Program-made: the position numbers and the translations under genes | Part shown: positions 1 to 9,062 of the stretch, one piece after another | Numbering within the stretch: position 1 is the first letter of the stretch | Layout of the letters: each line of letters begins with the position of its first letter | Notes under the pieces: model-generated | What the model saw: only the letters and a program-made list of their open reading frames with translations | Databases searched by the model: none | What the model was told of the DNA's origin: nothing | Assembly: GCA_019415335.1 (NCBI GenBank) | Contig: DXKH01000070.1 | Coordinates: 1-64,000 of the forward strand | DNA: 64,000 bases | Direction of reading: 5' to 3' | Origin: Citrobacter sp. | GTDB lineage: Bacteria > Pseudomonadota > Gammaproteobacteria > Enterobacterales > Enterobacteriaceae

Positions 1-70
1 GGGCAGAAACTCCGGCTTCGGCCTCGCGGAGAATACTAATGATCTGTTCGTCGGAAAAACGCTTCTTCAT
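1..70 (-). CDS. IS3-family transposase OrfA, N-terminal part
   Basis: Reading leftwards from the ATG at 70, the 23 visible residues begin MKKRFSDEQIISILREAEAG, the typical start of the small OrfA helix-turn-helix protein of IS3-family elements. OrfA binds the IS ends and is normally fused to the DDE catalytic OrfB by ribosomal frameshifting. The gene runs off the window, so the rest of OrfA and all of OrfB are outside view. Confidence 0.75.
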   Translation of the reverse strand, partial: MKKRFSDEQIISILREAEAGVSA

Positions 71-142
71 GGGGATATCCTCATGTGGCTTATGAAGACA
101 TTACTAACATCGCGGTGTGTTAATCAACGGGGAGCAGGTCAG
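1..142 (-). mobile_element. Truncated IS3-family element, orfA end
   Basis: The window opens inside an insertion sequence read leftwards. Its tip is at about 142 (reverse strand begins TGACCTGCTCCCC) and a transposase OrfA start codon lies at 68-70. Only the first 142 bases are visible, so whether the element is complete cannot be judged. Two degenerate copies of this same tip occur at 12779-12819 and 20499-20546. The subgroup within IS3 is not certain. Confidence 0.75.
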
Positions 143-372
143 ATGGACTGGTAATCTTTGTCCATCATCGCTTCTATAATGGTTGAGTTTGTGAGATCAT
201 ATGGCTGAAAAAAGTCTGCTATGACAACATAGTAGCTAACTCCAATAGTGAGAATCGAAACTAAGATGCTCAGCTTACTAATGAGAATAACCTTTCTTAA
301 GAGCAGGATTACTCTGGAATACTCCCTTACTTCATTGAATTTATAATCCATTTTTCCCTTCAACGTCAGCAT
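139..372 (-). pseudogene. Small membrane protein cut by the IS
   Basis: This 77-codon frame has a basic, polar N-terminus and one strong hydrophobic stretch (about residues 23-52, rich in I, L and V), as expected of a single-pass membrane protein. The stop codon TGA at 139-141 is the first triplet of the IS tip, so the IS has cut off an unknown length of C-terminus and supplied the stop. I do not recognise the family. It may also be a chance frame; no strong ribosome-binding site is obvious. Confidence 0.35.
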
Positions 373-738
373 GTCTTTTGACGATTTTTATCACAGCTAT
401 TTTGTCAGGTCACCTTAAATACTATGCAGTTGACCTACACCCCAGTGTTTCATACATTTCGATAAGAGTAAGCTTTTGAAACTTCTGCCCTTAGGTCGTT
501 GCCGACTGTAAGGTTGAATCTTGTTTTAACAGAGAACACTGCCAGATCACGTCTGAGGCAATATATATAAAGGGCGAAGCGGGCTCTTTGCCGCCCGCCC
601 TGCAGTCTGAGAATTTTCCTGGCATCAAGCACCAGGAAAATTCTCAGGGGGGATTATACCCCCTGAAACAAGCTTTACTCTGCCCACTTACCTATAAGAT
701 TAAAGCCACATTCTTTTGTGGCTTCTTTCCCTCTTCCC
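373..738. other. Gap between truncated ORF and ardC
   Basis: No convincing gene. Short frames on both strands lack family resemblance. The stretch holds a GC-rich segment (about 575-605) and the perfect inverted repeat listed at 607-647, just past the 3' end of the leftward ardC gene. Confidence 0.5.
607..647. repeat. Perfect 16-bp inverted repeat
   Basis: Two 16-base arms (CTGAGAATTTTCCTGG at 607-622 and its exact complement at 632-647) flank a 9-base loop. No T-run follows on either side: a G-run follows on the right and a CTGCA motif lies on the left. It is therefore not a standard terminator. A protein-binding, recombination or mobilisation site is possible, and ardC genes often sit on mobile elements. 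The function is unknown. Confidence 0.7.
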
Positions 739-1683
739 TCAGGCTTTATCCATCAAATAACGATGCGCTTTGGATGCCGCGCTGGCGGCCTTGAAAATAT
801 AGCGTTTGTCGTTCTTCATTGCTTTCAGCCAGGAAGCGATATAGCTTTCATGCTGAACCTCTCCGACAATCCCCAAGTCCGCCATCAGGAACGCGCTTCC
901 CAGTTCGGCGATCAACTCCTCAAAAGCATAATCCTCACTGCCAAACTTCCCTTTCATTTCACGATTCAGCCGACTTTTGGCTCCACTCCAGTGAACCAGC
1001 TCATGCAGACCCGTAGCGTAGAAATTGGCAGCATCGCTAAAAAGACGACGTTCCGGTAAATGGATTTCGTCGGTTGATGGTGCGAAAAAGGCGTTCTGCC
1101 CCTTCTCAATGATGGTTGCACTACTGTTACGGAAAAGCGCTTCCGCCTGCGGTAACGGCTCAAAGGTCTCTGCCGGGAAAACGGCTTCATCACTCAGAGG
1201 CAAACCGTCAATTTGCTCAACATTAAACACGGTGAAAGTCTTAAGCATCGGAATATAGTCAGTTTCTCCTTCGTCATTTTCCCTTTCCAGCATGGTATAG
1301 AAAATGGCTGTTGTGCCGTGTTCTCCCTCACGTACCTGCCCGCCTACCGCTTTTGCCTGTTTGTAAGTCATCCAGCGCGAATCATTGAATCCCTGTTCTG
1401 ACGCACTGCACCACAACAACATGATATTCATTCCACTGTAACCCATACCAGTTGCGTAATTGGACGGTAAACCAGACATACCGGGGGTACGCTGCCACGG
1501 ACACGCCCAGGGTTTAACACCAGTTTCCAGTGCCGCAATGATGCTGTCAGTGACGGTCTGATAAATATCAGTTTTGGTTTTGGAAAATTTCGTTTTTGAG
1601 GAGCCTGACGGGTCCAGCGGGGATACGCTGGTTGCCGATGCGGTGTTAGGGGCGCTAGTCTGAGTATGCAGGGAAATAGTCAT
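739..1683 (-). CDS. ardC: ArdC-type antirestriction protein
   Basis: A 314-aa protein with the two-part layout of ArdC. An N-terminal single-stranded-DNA-binding domain (about residues 36-170, with conserved W and P residues around KPWACPW) is followed by a zincin-like metalloprotease domain with the zinc motif HELVH at residues 227-231 and a downstream EELIAELG segment. ArdC proteins are carried by plasmids and integrative elements and protect incoming DNA from host restriction. The family assignment is from sequence pattern; antirestriction activity is inferred. It stands alone and is read leftwards; its upstream region (1684-2259) carries unusual repeats. Confidence 0.85.
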   Translation of the reverse strand: MTISLHTQTSAPNTASATSVSPLDPSGSSKTKFSKTKTDIYQTVTDSIIAALETGVKPWACPWQRTPGMSGLPSNYATGMGYSGMNIMLLWCSASEQGFNDSRWMTYKQAKAVGGQVREGEHGTTAIFYTMLERENDEGETDYIPMLKTFTVFNVEQIDGLPLSDEAVFPAETFEPLPQAEALFRNSSATIIEKGQNAFFAPSTDEIHLPERRLFSDAANFYATGLHELVHWSGAKSRLNREMKGKFGSEDYAFEELIAELGSAFLMADLGIVGEVQHESYIASWLKAMKNDKRYIFKAASAASKAHRYLMDKA

Positions 1684-1915
1684 GGTTTTTCTCCGTCAGT
1701 GGTGTGATTTTCGTCTTCGTATCGCCTGACGGTTCGCTTTCCCGGCATCGTTCCGGCCTGCAAGGGCGCAGTATGCGTGCCATTTACCCTTGTGGGACGG
1801 GTTATGTTGTGGAACGATTAACCGGAAGCTGGTACGGGAACGGAAATTACACGGAGGGAAAAGATATGACCTACATAGCGGGCGTAGCGCCCCTTGGTTC
1901 GCAGCGGTGAAATGA

Positions 1916-1948
1916 TTTTGGGTTTTGGGTTTTGGGTTTTGGGTTTTG
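1916..1948 (+). repeat. (TTTTGGG)n repeat, G-quadruplex motif
   Basis: The 7-base unit TTTTGGG is repeated four times plus a partial copy. Four GGG runs (1920-1922, 1927-1929, 1934-1936, 1941-1943) are separated by exactly four T each, which meets the standard pattern for a four-tier-capable G-quadruplex on the plus strand. It lies about 230 bp upstream of ardC, on the strand opposite to the ardC coding strand. Confidence 0.9.
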
Positions 1949-1961
1949 ATTTAACGCTATT

Positions 1962-1977
1962 AGTTCAGACCTGAACT
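1962..1977. promoter_or_regulatory. Palindrome, possible operator
   Basis: AGTTCAG and CTGAACT are exact inverted copies with a 2-base spacer. Size and symmetry fit a dimeric repressor site between ardC and the neighbouring leftward gene. No regulator can be named. Confidence 0.35.
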
Positions 1978-2259
1978 GTCAGTCGGTTTTAAAGAGTAGC
2001 GGACTTCATAATCCTGCTTTTAATCAATACGCAACGGCTACAATCGGTATACTCGCTCTGGATATCCGATATTCGTATGCAGGGGACCGGACTGCTGCCG
2101 TACTACAAATCTCAATGAAAGAGAGGTATAGCGAGCGGCTGATTAAGGGTGGTAATATTTAAATACTCATTGCTTGAAACTAACCGTCAGCCAGTAATAT
2201 TTTGCGCTGAATGACACACCTCACCCCTGAAACCTATAACCTACGGAATAATAATATTA

Positions 2260-3552
2260 TTATTTTATTAAGCGCTCTTGCGGCGTTTTCCACTTCAGCA
2301 ACCTTTCTATCGCCGTATCCTCTGACAGGAACTGGCGAGCCAGTTGTAGCCGTTTCATAACCTGCACCTTTTGCTCAACATCAAGCGTTGCCGTATCTGA
2401 CTCTGCTTCGTGAAAAAACTGTTCCAGCCGTTTATCTTCAGCCCACTGAACCATAATAGATTTGAGCTCGGCACGGCTGGCACGGTAAGCTTCCTGTTCC
2501 CGACCTATCCGCTCCTTTTCAAGATATATGGCTAATTCCCGCTCACGCTGAACACACCGCTCCTCAGCTTTTATTCTGGCCTCTTCTAGCTGCTTTGAAA
2601 TTAGCGGAACAGCCTCCTGCATCGCCGAAATCATCTTAGGGATCTGGCTAATTAACCCGCACTGTTTCGTCTGCCGGAACTGTACCAACCATTCTGCGGA
2701 AGAATAAGGCGAGTAAAGCTGCAATAGAAATCGCCCGGTAGGTAGAGTATGTTTTGATACGTGTATCAAAGACTCACTATTTTTCCCCCGAATCCACCGT
2801 CCCATCTGTTCGTCACGAATATAGCGGTTTTTGACTTTTTTCGCCGGAACATATTCCGTCATTTCAGCAAGATTAAACGCAAAGTACATATCACCGACAC
2901 AAATAATACTTGGCGTATAAGGCCGCCATAAATTCTCCCAGCGATATCCTCCCGCTTTTAGATCCTCCTTAATATCAATATCCGTACGATTTAGCCTTTC
3001 TCCCGGAGCATCCAGCGTTACCCGATAACCCTTTTTCCCCAGAGCTTCAATGAACCGGCTCAGGAACTCAATTGCGTGCTCAAATCCCGTATCAGAAACG
3101 TTGAGATCCAGTAATTTCTTTTTCGCAGGTTTATAATAGCCATCTTCTGTAACCGAAGAGACTGGCAGATACGTTTTGAGATCATTTATCAATCCATAGC
3201 CATTACTCGTAACAGAAGCTTGCTTTGGGGCGACTGAATATGCTGATTTTGATACCGTAATGGCAGGAAATTGCATTGATGAATTGTCATTCTCGCGTAC
3301 CTTTTCCGCCTTACCATTTCTCAGAGCGGGCAGGGCTGGAATTGCGGGTGCAGTCCCATGCGCAAGTGCCTTCCAGTAACCGGCAAGCGGCCTGGGTATC
3401 CGCATTTCGCTGCATCGTTTTGCCAGTAACTCAGTACTGATGTCATACAACACAGTTATACGTTCCGCGGGCTCGCTCCAGACCAAGTGGTACAGCGTTT
3501 CCCGATCCTGGGGCAAAGTCTGCGCGGCATCGTGTGGATTATTCTCTGACAT
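2260..3552 (-). CDS. Hypothetical island protein with HTH-like N-terminus
   Basis: I choose the ATG at 3552 because AGGAGAGGAG lies just upstream; an earlier in-frame ATG at 3717 lacks this. The 430-aa product begins with a module (about residues 20-60: LVWSEPAER..., [16 protein letters not shown]) like the N-terminus of a widespread family of uncharacterised proteins, apparently helix-turn-helix. The middle is unrecognised. Residues about 310-390 are a charged, Q/E/R-rich coiled coil. The start faces the rightward hamA gene, with about 230 bp between them. Function unknown; an accessory gene of the island. Confidence 0.6.
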   Translation of the reverse strand: MSENNPHDAAQTLPQDRETLYHLVWSEPAERITVLYDISTELLAKRCSEMRIPRPLAGYWKALAHGTAPAIPALPALRNGKAEKVRENDNSSMQFPAITVSKSAYSVAPKQASVTSNGYGLINDLKTYLPVSSVTEDGYYKPAKKKLLDLNVSDTGFEHAIEFLSRFIEALGKKGYRVTLDAPGERLNRTDIDIKEDLKAGGYRWENLWRPYTPSIICVGDMYFAFNLAEMTEYVPAKKVKNRYIRDEQMGRWIRGKNSESLIHVSKHTLPTGRFLLQLYSPYSSAEWLVQFRQTKQCGLISQIPKMISAMQEAVPLISKQLEEARIKAEERCVQRERELAIYLEKERIGREQEAYRASRAELKSIMVQWAEDKRLEQFFHEAESDTATLDVEQKVQVMKRLQLARQFLSEDTAIERLLKWKTPQERLIK

Positions 3553-3780
3553 TGCGTCTCCTCTCCTATAGGGTACATTATCAGAAATGTTTGCCTGTTG
3601 GTGATTGAAAGAAATCTGAGCGGCTTCCCATTGATTGGCGCGACTGAAACTGAGCGGGAAGAGATTGACGCCATTTTGCAAGATACGTGGTAAAGCGCTG
3701 ACGATGGGTTCTTTCAATAAGCCGATTTCGAATCGGGAAAATCTTGACGTTATCAGAACTGATTGATCGGGAGAAGCGCC

Positions 3781-4557
3781 GTGGGGCTATATGAGAAGTG
3801 GTGTGAGTCCATTAAAGAAAATGATGAACGCAAGTATTACTGGACGTATGTCGAGAAGGACGGCGGCCGCGATGATATCCGCGAGGACCTTGCTGAGACA
3901 ATTCGCTCGCACTACGACCGACTTGAACGCATCGCCGATGACGTAGGGCGACTAGGATACAAGGTTGCTGCCAAGATCCTCAGCGAGGCAATGCCTAATA
4001 CCCCCAAGGGCCGCTCTGGCGACCTCGGCGAAATCCTTGCGACTGAACTAGTGGAGGAAGAAATCGGTCTGCGGGTACCCGTGCGCCGGCTCCGTTACAA
4101 GGACGGCCGTAACATGGCCATGCGCGGCGATGACTTCATCGGCGCGGGCTACCAAGACAATAAGCTCTGGCTGCTAAAAGGTGAAGCTAAAAGTAACCAG
4201 AAGCTTGGCAAAACCACGGTCACCGCCGCCCGCAAGGTTCTCGACCGCGACAATGGCCGCTGTACGCCTGACTCGCTGCTGTTCGTCGCCAATCGCCTGC
4301 TGGAGAGCAACGACGCTGGCGATAATGCACTGGGTCGCGACCTTCGCGACGAAGTGGGTCTTAAGTCTATGCGAGCCGATCGCATCGACCACATGCTCTT
4401 CACCGTGTCAGGTAATGGCCCTCACGCTTCCCTGAAAGAGAACCTTGAAGCCGCTGGAGTCAACAGGGACCACTACGTCGTGAACATTCACGTCGAAGAC
4501 CATCAGGATTTCATTGCGGCAATGTACCGAGAGGCGGAAGATCTTGGAGACGACTGA
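3781..4557 (+). CDS. hamA: Hachiman defence nuclease HamA (DUF1837)
   Basis: A 258-aa protein (GTG start at 3781 with GGGAGA upstream; an in-frame TTG at 3763 is possible). It carries the DUF1837 core: KGRSGDLGE, then GDD..G, then [11 protein letters not shown], which reads as the D...ExK centre of a PD-(D/E)xK nuclease. In Hachiman systems HamA is the nuclease partner of the helicase HamB, and the complex destroys DNA during phage infection. The stop lies inside the start of hamB, so the two genes are translationally coupled. Base composition is much richer in GC than the flanking AT-richer island genes, which suggests separate acquisition. The C-terminus looks complete. Confidence 0.85.
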   Translation: MGLYEKWCESIKENDERKYYWTYVEKDGGRDDIREDLAETIRSHYDRLERIADDVGRLGYKVAAKILSEAMPNTPKGRSGDLGEILATELVEEEIGLRVPVRRLRYKDGRNMAMRGDDFIGAGYQDNKLWLLKGEAKSNQKLGKTTVTAARKVLDRDNGRCTPDSLLFVANRLLESNDAGDNALGRDLRDEVGLKSMRADRIDHMLFTVSGNGPHASLKENLEAAGVNRDHYVVNIHVEDHQDFIAAMYREAEDLGDD

Positions 4558-7500
4558 AGAATTAAGCACCTTCCTGACGGCCGCTACAGTTGACGGTATT
4601 CTCGGGCGCCTCCTCTATCGCGGTGCAGCTTGGTCGTTGATGCGCGAGGATGGCGTATTGCCGCAAAACGCTCCGCCGCTTGGCGCAACCATCGAAACAG
4701 ATCTTGCCGAGCACGGTTTTGCCCTGCTTCGAGGCGCAATGGCACTGCAGGCTCAGGCTGGTGCTTCAGAACTCACTGGCAAGGCCTTTGAGCGCGCAGC
4801 CAACGCCTTCGAAGCCCTGGTGCGCAATGGTAATCCAGAGTCGCCTGATCGCGGATTCCGCCGCACTATTGCTGCTGCAGCCTACCATCTAGCCGGCTTC
4901 TCGGCCGTCGCCTTTTCAATCTTCAACGAGACAGAGGAAGACCTTAACGTCTCACCCGGCGAAATAGCGATCCGACACCTGATACTGCGCGATCTCGACC
5001 AACTTCGCGGCTTCGTTCGCGACTGGTTGAATGATGGGGCTCACGGCGATGAGCAGATTGCGGCGGCGCTTCAGGGCGGAGACGCTGACGTCGACGAAGT
5101 GCTGTCGACAATTCTCAATACGACGATCTGCCGTGCTCTGGCATTTTTCGACTTCGCGCTTGAGACGGGCGAGGTCGAGCCGATCGAAGCCGCACGAGAG
5201 CTCCTTACCACCGCTGTCGGGCTTGCCGACAACGCTGAGAACGTCCCGCTGTGGTGGATCTCGAATCTCTGCCGTCACCTGATCGACGACTTGTGGCAAC
5301 ACTCGCTACACCAGAATTTGCCGACTGAGCCACCCGAGGGTGCGGAGGAAAAATATCCCGACCTGCGGCGGTTGTTTATATCTTCACTTTACGCCCGCAA
5401 GACCTCAGAGGTGGAGCTATGGCCATCGCAGCGCGAAGCCGCCCAGCGCTCCACAGACGTCACGGACGATCTGGTCGTCGCCCTGCCGACCAGCGCGGGC
5501 AAAACACGAGTGGCAGAGATTGCCGCGTTAATGACCCTATCCTCCGCACGCCGGGTGCTAATCGTCACACCGCTGCGCGCTCTTTCGGCCCAGACCGAAC
5601 GATCTTTCAGGAAAACCTTCGCGCCACTAGGGTTTGGTGTCTCTTCTCTCTACGGCGCCAGCGGCCTTTCGGCCAGTGATGAAGACGCCCTCCGCACACG
5701 GGAGATCATCATTGCGACGCCCGAAAAACTCGACTTCGCTCTGAGAAGCGACCAGACGCTGATTGACGATGTCGGCCTGATCGTCCTCGACGAAGGCCAC
5801 ATGATCGGTCCTAGTGAGCGCGAAATCCGCTATGAGACGCTCGTGCAGCGCCTACTTCGGCGCACGGATGCGGCAGAGCGCCGAATAGTTTGCCTTTCCG
5901 CGATCCTGCCAAGCGGCGACGAACTCGACGACCTTACCGCATGGATTCGTTCCGACGAACCCGGGGAGCCTGTGCGTTCCGACTGGCGCCCAACGCGCCA
6001 GAGATTCGGCGTGCTTACCTGGCGAGGTAAGGACGCGTTGCTACGGCTCGATCTAGACGACGATGGCCCCTTCCTTGACAAATTCGTCGCGGAAAAACCA
6101 GCGCTCGGGAAGGAGAAGAAGCCCTATCCACGCAAGAACTCGCACCTCGCTCTGTTCGCGGCATGGGAGTTCGCGAGCCAGGGCAAGCGCACCTTGATCT
6201 TCTCTACCCAAGCAAACTGGGTCGAGAGCTACGGCAAACAAGTCGTGGACCTCTGCAAGCGCGGCTATCTGGACTCGTTGCTGGAAGACGAGGCTCCAAT
6301 CGCCCGCGCCCTGGAAGTCGGAAAGGAATGGTTGGGCGAGAATCATCCAGCCGTGGCCAGCCTGAAGGTGGGCGTTGCCATTCATCACGGCCGACTGCCG
6401 AGCCCGTTCCTACGCGAACTGGAACTGCTCCTATCCGAAGGAGCGCTAAAGGTCATTGTCGCTTCGCCGACGCTCTCGCAGGGCCTCAATCTCAACGCTG
6501 CCGTGCTGCTTGTGCCCGCGCTATATCGCGCCTCCGAGAAGATCAAAGGCGAGGAGTTCGCGAACGTGGCCGGCCGCGCCGGACGTGCATTCGTCGATGT
6601 CGAGGGGCTGATCGTCCATGTCATGTTCGACAAAATCAAATGGCGAAAGAAAGAATGGAGGGAACTGGTCGCCTCTGCCAAGGCCAGGACGCTTAAAAGC
6701 GGCCTTATCCAGGTCGTTGCCGAAATCCTTGAGCGTCTATCGCGCGAGGGCGTCTTGGATAGAGATGACGCCTGGGAATATCTCGCCAACGCCCGCGAGG
6801 CTTGGAGGTCACTTGACGAAGAAGCAGGGGTGGCAGAGCGACTGGCCGCCGCAGTGGAATACGACGCTACCACCGACGATGAAGACGAGACGGACGACGA
6901 GGAGGAAACCATCGACGAGGAGCCCCTGTCTCAGCTCGTCGAACGCCTCGACGCCACCGTATTCGGTCTGATCGAAGCCCTAGATGCTGATCGCGCCGAT
7001 CTACCTAAGCTTCTAGACGAGGCGCTCAGGGGGTCACTCTGGGCTCGCCAAATTGCTCGGGAGGACGAGGATGTCGCTTCCCTGCACCGGAAGGTATTCG
7101 AAGCACGCGCTGGTCTCATCTGGAAAGCCACCACCACCCCAACGCGACGCGGGCATTTCGCGATGGGAGTCGGGCTCGAAGCTGGCCTCCTCATCGACGC
7201 TATGGCGGACGAGCTGGCCGAACTCATCGACAGGGCAGACAGTGCAGCGTTGAGTGGCGACATCCACGAACTCGCCGATGCTCTCGGCGGACTCGGCGAA
7301 CGCCTGCTGTTCATGCGGCCTTTCATCCCTGACAAGGCGAACGCGCTGCCGCCGAACTGGAAAGCTATCCTACGTAGTTGGGTGTCTGGGGAAGAAGTCT
7401 CCAAGATCGGACCGCAGAACATGCGGGCGGTCGAAGATGCCTTCACCTATCGGCTAGTTTGGGCGCTAGAAGCCGTCCGCACCCGGCGCATGTCCTTCGG

Positions 7501-8044
7501 CTGGTCGCCGGATACGGTGGCGGGCGGTGGTGCGGCTGCGGTCGAAACCGGTGTCCCCCAGTTCATGATGGCGATGCTGATCCGCGCAGGCCTGCCGTCA
7601 CGGCGCGCGGCAATGGCGGCCATCGAAGATGCTGAGCCAGTCTTCGTCACGCCCGCAGAAATGCGGGCCTGGCTTGAATCCGACGAGATTACGGCCAAAA
7701 CCGACGCAGGCGACTGGCCAACACCCGACACCTCCGCGTTATGGGCCCGCTTCCGAACCGAAGCTCTCAGCGGAGGCATCCAGAAATGGTCCGTCGAACG
7801 CTACAAGCGCCTACTCGATAACGAGTCCTCCCCGCCCGCTGGCCTCTATCGAATCGTCACCGACGAAGGGGACGCGCGGACTTGGCTGGTAACCCCCGAC
7901 TACCAGCGGATCGCCGTCTTCAAGAAGCCAGCGGTTGATCCCAAGCCCAGCCTATTCTCGGGACGGTTGCCGGGCAAAACCCGGCTCGTGGATGCTCTAC
8001 GCGTCGGCCGCGGAAAGTTGCGTTGGCCGGCTGCCGACGCCTAA
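4544..8044 (+). CDS. hamB: Hachiman defence helicase HamB
   Basis: A protein of about 1166 aa. Residues about 300-700 form a superfamily 2 helicase core: Walker A PTSAGKT near residue 315, DEGH (motif II) near 414, LSAIL (motif III), an ATPEK segment, and ASPTLSQGLNL with NVAGRAGRAFVD (motifs V-VI), a Ski2-like pattern. The N- and C-terminal parts are helical and not assigned; an unusually acidic run (about residues 775-800) lies after the core. A TTG at 4544 with GAGGCGGAAG upstream is the likeliest start; a TTG at 4514 is an alternative. It overlaps hamA by 14 bases. HamB is known to act as a DNA sensor and motor that restrains HamA. Same high GC as hamA. Confidence 0.85.
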   Translation: METTEELSTFLTAATVDGILGRLLYRGAAWSLMREDGVLPQNAPPLGATIETDLAEHGFALLRGAMALQAQAGASELTGKAFERAANAFEALVRNGNPESPDRGFRRTIAAAAYHLAGFSAVAFSIFNETEEDLNVSPGEIAIRHLILRDLDQLRGFVRDWLNDGAHGDEQIAAALQGGDADVDEVLSTILNTTICRALAFFDFALETGEVEPIEAARELLTTAVGLADNAENVPLWWISNLCRHLIDDLWQHSLHQNLPTEPPEGAEEKYPDLRRLFISSLYARKTSEVELWPSQREAAQRSTDVTDDLVVALPTSAGKTRVAEIAALMTLSSARRVLIVTPLRALSAQTERSFRKTFAPLGFGVSSLYGASGLSASDEDALRTREIIIATPEKLDFALRSDQTLIDDVGLIVLDEGHMIGPSEREIRYETLVQRLLRRTDAAERRIVCLSAILPSGDELDDLTAWIRSDEPGEPVRSDWRPTRQRFGVLTWRGKDALLRLDLDDDGPFLDKFVAEKPALGKEKKPYPRKNSHLALFAAWEFASQGKRTLIFSTQANWVESYGKQVVDLCKRGYLDSLLEDEAPIARALEVGKEWLGENHPAVASLKVGVAIHHGRLPSPFLRELELLLSEGALKVIVASPTLSQGLNLNAAVLLVPALYRASEKIKGEEFANVAGRAGRAFVDVEGLIVHVMFDKIKWRKKEWRELVASAKARTLKSGLIQVVAEILERLSREGVLDRDDAWEYLANAREAWRSLDEEAGVAERLAAAVEYDATTDDEDETDDEEETIDEEPLSQLVERLDATVFGLIEALDADRADLPKLLDEALRGSLWARQIAREDEDVASLHRKVFEARAGLIWKATTTPTRRGHFAMGVGLEAGLLIDAMADELAELIDRADSAALSGDIHELADALGGLGERLLFMRPFIPDKANALPPNWKAILRSWVSGEEVSKIGPQNMRAVEDAFTYRLVWALEAVRTRRMSFGWSPDTVAGGGAAAVETGVPQFMMAMLIRAGLPSRRAAMAAIEDAEPVFVTPAEMRAWLESDEITAKTDAGDWPTPDTSALWARFRTEALSGGIQKWSVERYKRLLDNESSPPAGLYRIVTDEGDARTWLVTPDYQRIAVFKKPAVDPKPSLFSGRLPGKTRLVDALRVGRGKLRWPAADA

Positions 8045-8059
8045 AAGGGAACGGCCAAG

Positions 8060-8336
8060 ATGCTATATGCCTGGATCGACGACCAGAAGCGCGCACCTGT
8101 CGCGAATGGAGAGCGAACACCTGCCACAACTGTGGCGACATGCTAACTGCCGTTATGCCTGTCGAGAATGCGCCCCACTGGCGGCATAAGGCGGACGGCT
8201 GTGATCCCTGGAGTGAGCCAGAAGAACCTTGGCACCTCGGTTGGAAAGAACACTTCGATATGTCCTTCCGCGAAGTCGCGTTGCGCGACTCAGCGACGGG
8301 AGAACCGCACCGAGCTGACATCCTGGTCCGCAGCCG
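8060..8336 (+). pseudogene. Broken CoiA-like competence-nuclease gene
   Basis: The frame from ATG 8060 (MLYAWIDDQKRAPV...) must shift once near 8125-8135 to continue as HNCGDMLTA...HWRHKADGCDPW, then WHLGWKEHF and ADILV. Together these match the N-terminal half of CoiA-like proteins, which have an HW.HK....CDPWWEPET-type zinc/nuclease region. The expected continuation (an IEFQ-type motif) is missing: similarity stops near 8336 and the sequence runs into the 3' part of an opposite-strand gene. So there is one frameshift and a 3' truncation. The start lies 16 bp after the hamB stop, so it could once have been co-transcribed with hamAB. Confidence 0.6.
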
Positions 8337-8600
8337 GACCCCGCCCGTGACCTTGACCACCTTGCTCATGTCGCCCTTGGCTTTTGCAAGCGCCAACGTG
8401 TCCCGGTTCGCGCATTGGATGATGGTCTTGCATGCCGGCTGCTCATCAAATGGTTCGATACCCGAGATATCCCGCCTTCGATCACCTCCTGATTGGCCGA
8501 GCCAGATCAGGTCATGCCAGTCAGCACGCACGTGGTACGCAAAAACGAGGCGCTCGAACTGGGTACCACTGTAGTCCTCGAAATGAACCGGAGAAACCAT
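8337..8600 (-). pseudogene. Truncated restriction-endonuclease-like gene
   Basis: From ATG 8600 the reverse strand encodes about 88 plausible residues: FEDYSGTQFERLVFAY, GQSGGDRRRDISG, then an IIQCANRDTLALAKA segment. This resembles the N-terminal PD-(D/E)xK-like domain of uncharacterised restriction-type proteins (D of GDRRRD, then the QCAN strand). After about 8340 the frame loses protein character because it is reading antisense through the CoiA-like fragment. The gene is thus cut at its 3' end at the same point as its convergent neighbour. Confidence 0.55.
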
Positions 8601-8744
8601 TATCGTCGCCGTCCTCGCTCTTTTTTTTCGACTATTTGTCTTCAGTACGCCTCGCTACGCTCCAGTGAGTTTCCGCGATAGCCAATGAAAGCCACCAGAT
8701 CTTGGTGGCGAATCTTGAATCGCCAAACGATCACGGAGTTCGAT

Positions 8745-9062
8745 ATGCAGAATAACCCGTTTGAGAAAATCGGTCACGACATTGCCGTCGAAACTCACCC
8801 AAAGCCTGTATCTCTTCCCCTTCCCGGTTCGAACGCCTATAGCGACCTTCCGCAATTCACGAAACATGGCGTTCTGTCATTTCGTCGCACTATCCACCGC
8901 CAAGAGCTGCGGCAGATAGTCCCCTTAGCCGAAGTAGAAGCGTGGATCGAGGAACGCAAACAATCCTCGCGCTCCGGCAGCAGATCAACAGGGCCAGACG
9001 TCACACTACGCAGGACTCGCCCCGTCAATGGGCTCATTGCAGTATCAGATATCAGCACCTAA
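8745..9062 (+). CDS. Hypothetical small protein
   Basis: A 105-codon frame from ATG 8745 (CGGAG 6 bases upstream). The middle (about residues 40-70) ends in IVPLAEVEAWIEERK, which faintly recalls the second helix region of AlpA/excisionase-like small DNA-binding proteins, but I cannot assign a family. It ends within the last codons of the convergent 1079-aa gene. It may be a gene fragment belonging to the broken region just upstream. Confidence 0.3.
   Translation: MQNNPFEKIGHDIAVETHPKPVSLPLPGSNAYSDLPQFTKHGVLSFRRTIHRQELRQIVPLAEVEAWIEERKQSSRSGSRSTGPDVTLRRTRPVNGLIAVSDIST

Larger units (their letters stand above)
1684..2259. other. Repeat-rich gap upstream of ardC
   Basis: I see no credible gene in this 576-bp gap. 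It should contain the ardC promoter. It also holds a G3T4 tandem repeat (1916-1948) and a short perfect palindrome (1962-1977), and ends in an AT-rich stretch (about 2235-2270) running into the 3' end of the next leftward gene. Confidence 0.5.

Noticed and set aside
450..632. 60-codon leftward frame before ardC
   Set aside because: Arginine-rich with no family likeness and no ribosome-binding site; it also runs into the inverted repeat.
1916..1948. True telomere or linear-replicon end
   Set aside because: The repeat is internal, with coding DNA on both sides and only four to five units.
7920..8600. 226-codon leftward frame taken as one gene
   Set aside because: Only the first 88 or so residues look like protein; the rest is antisense to the CoiA-like fragment and hamB, so I split it and call it truncated.
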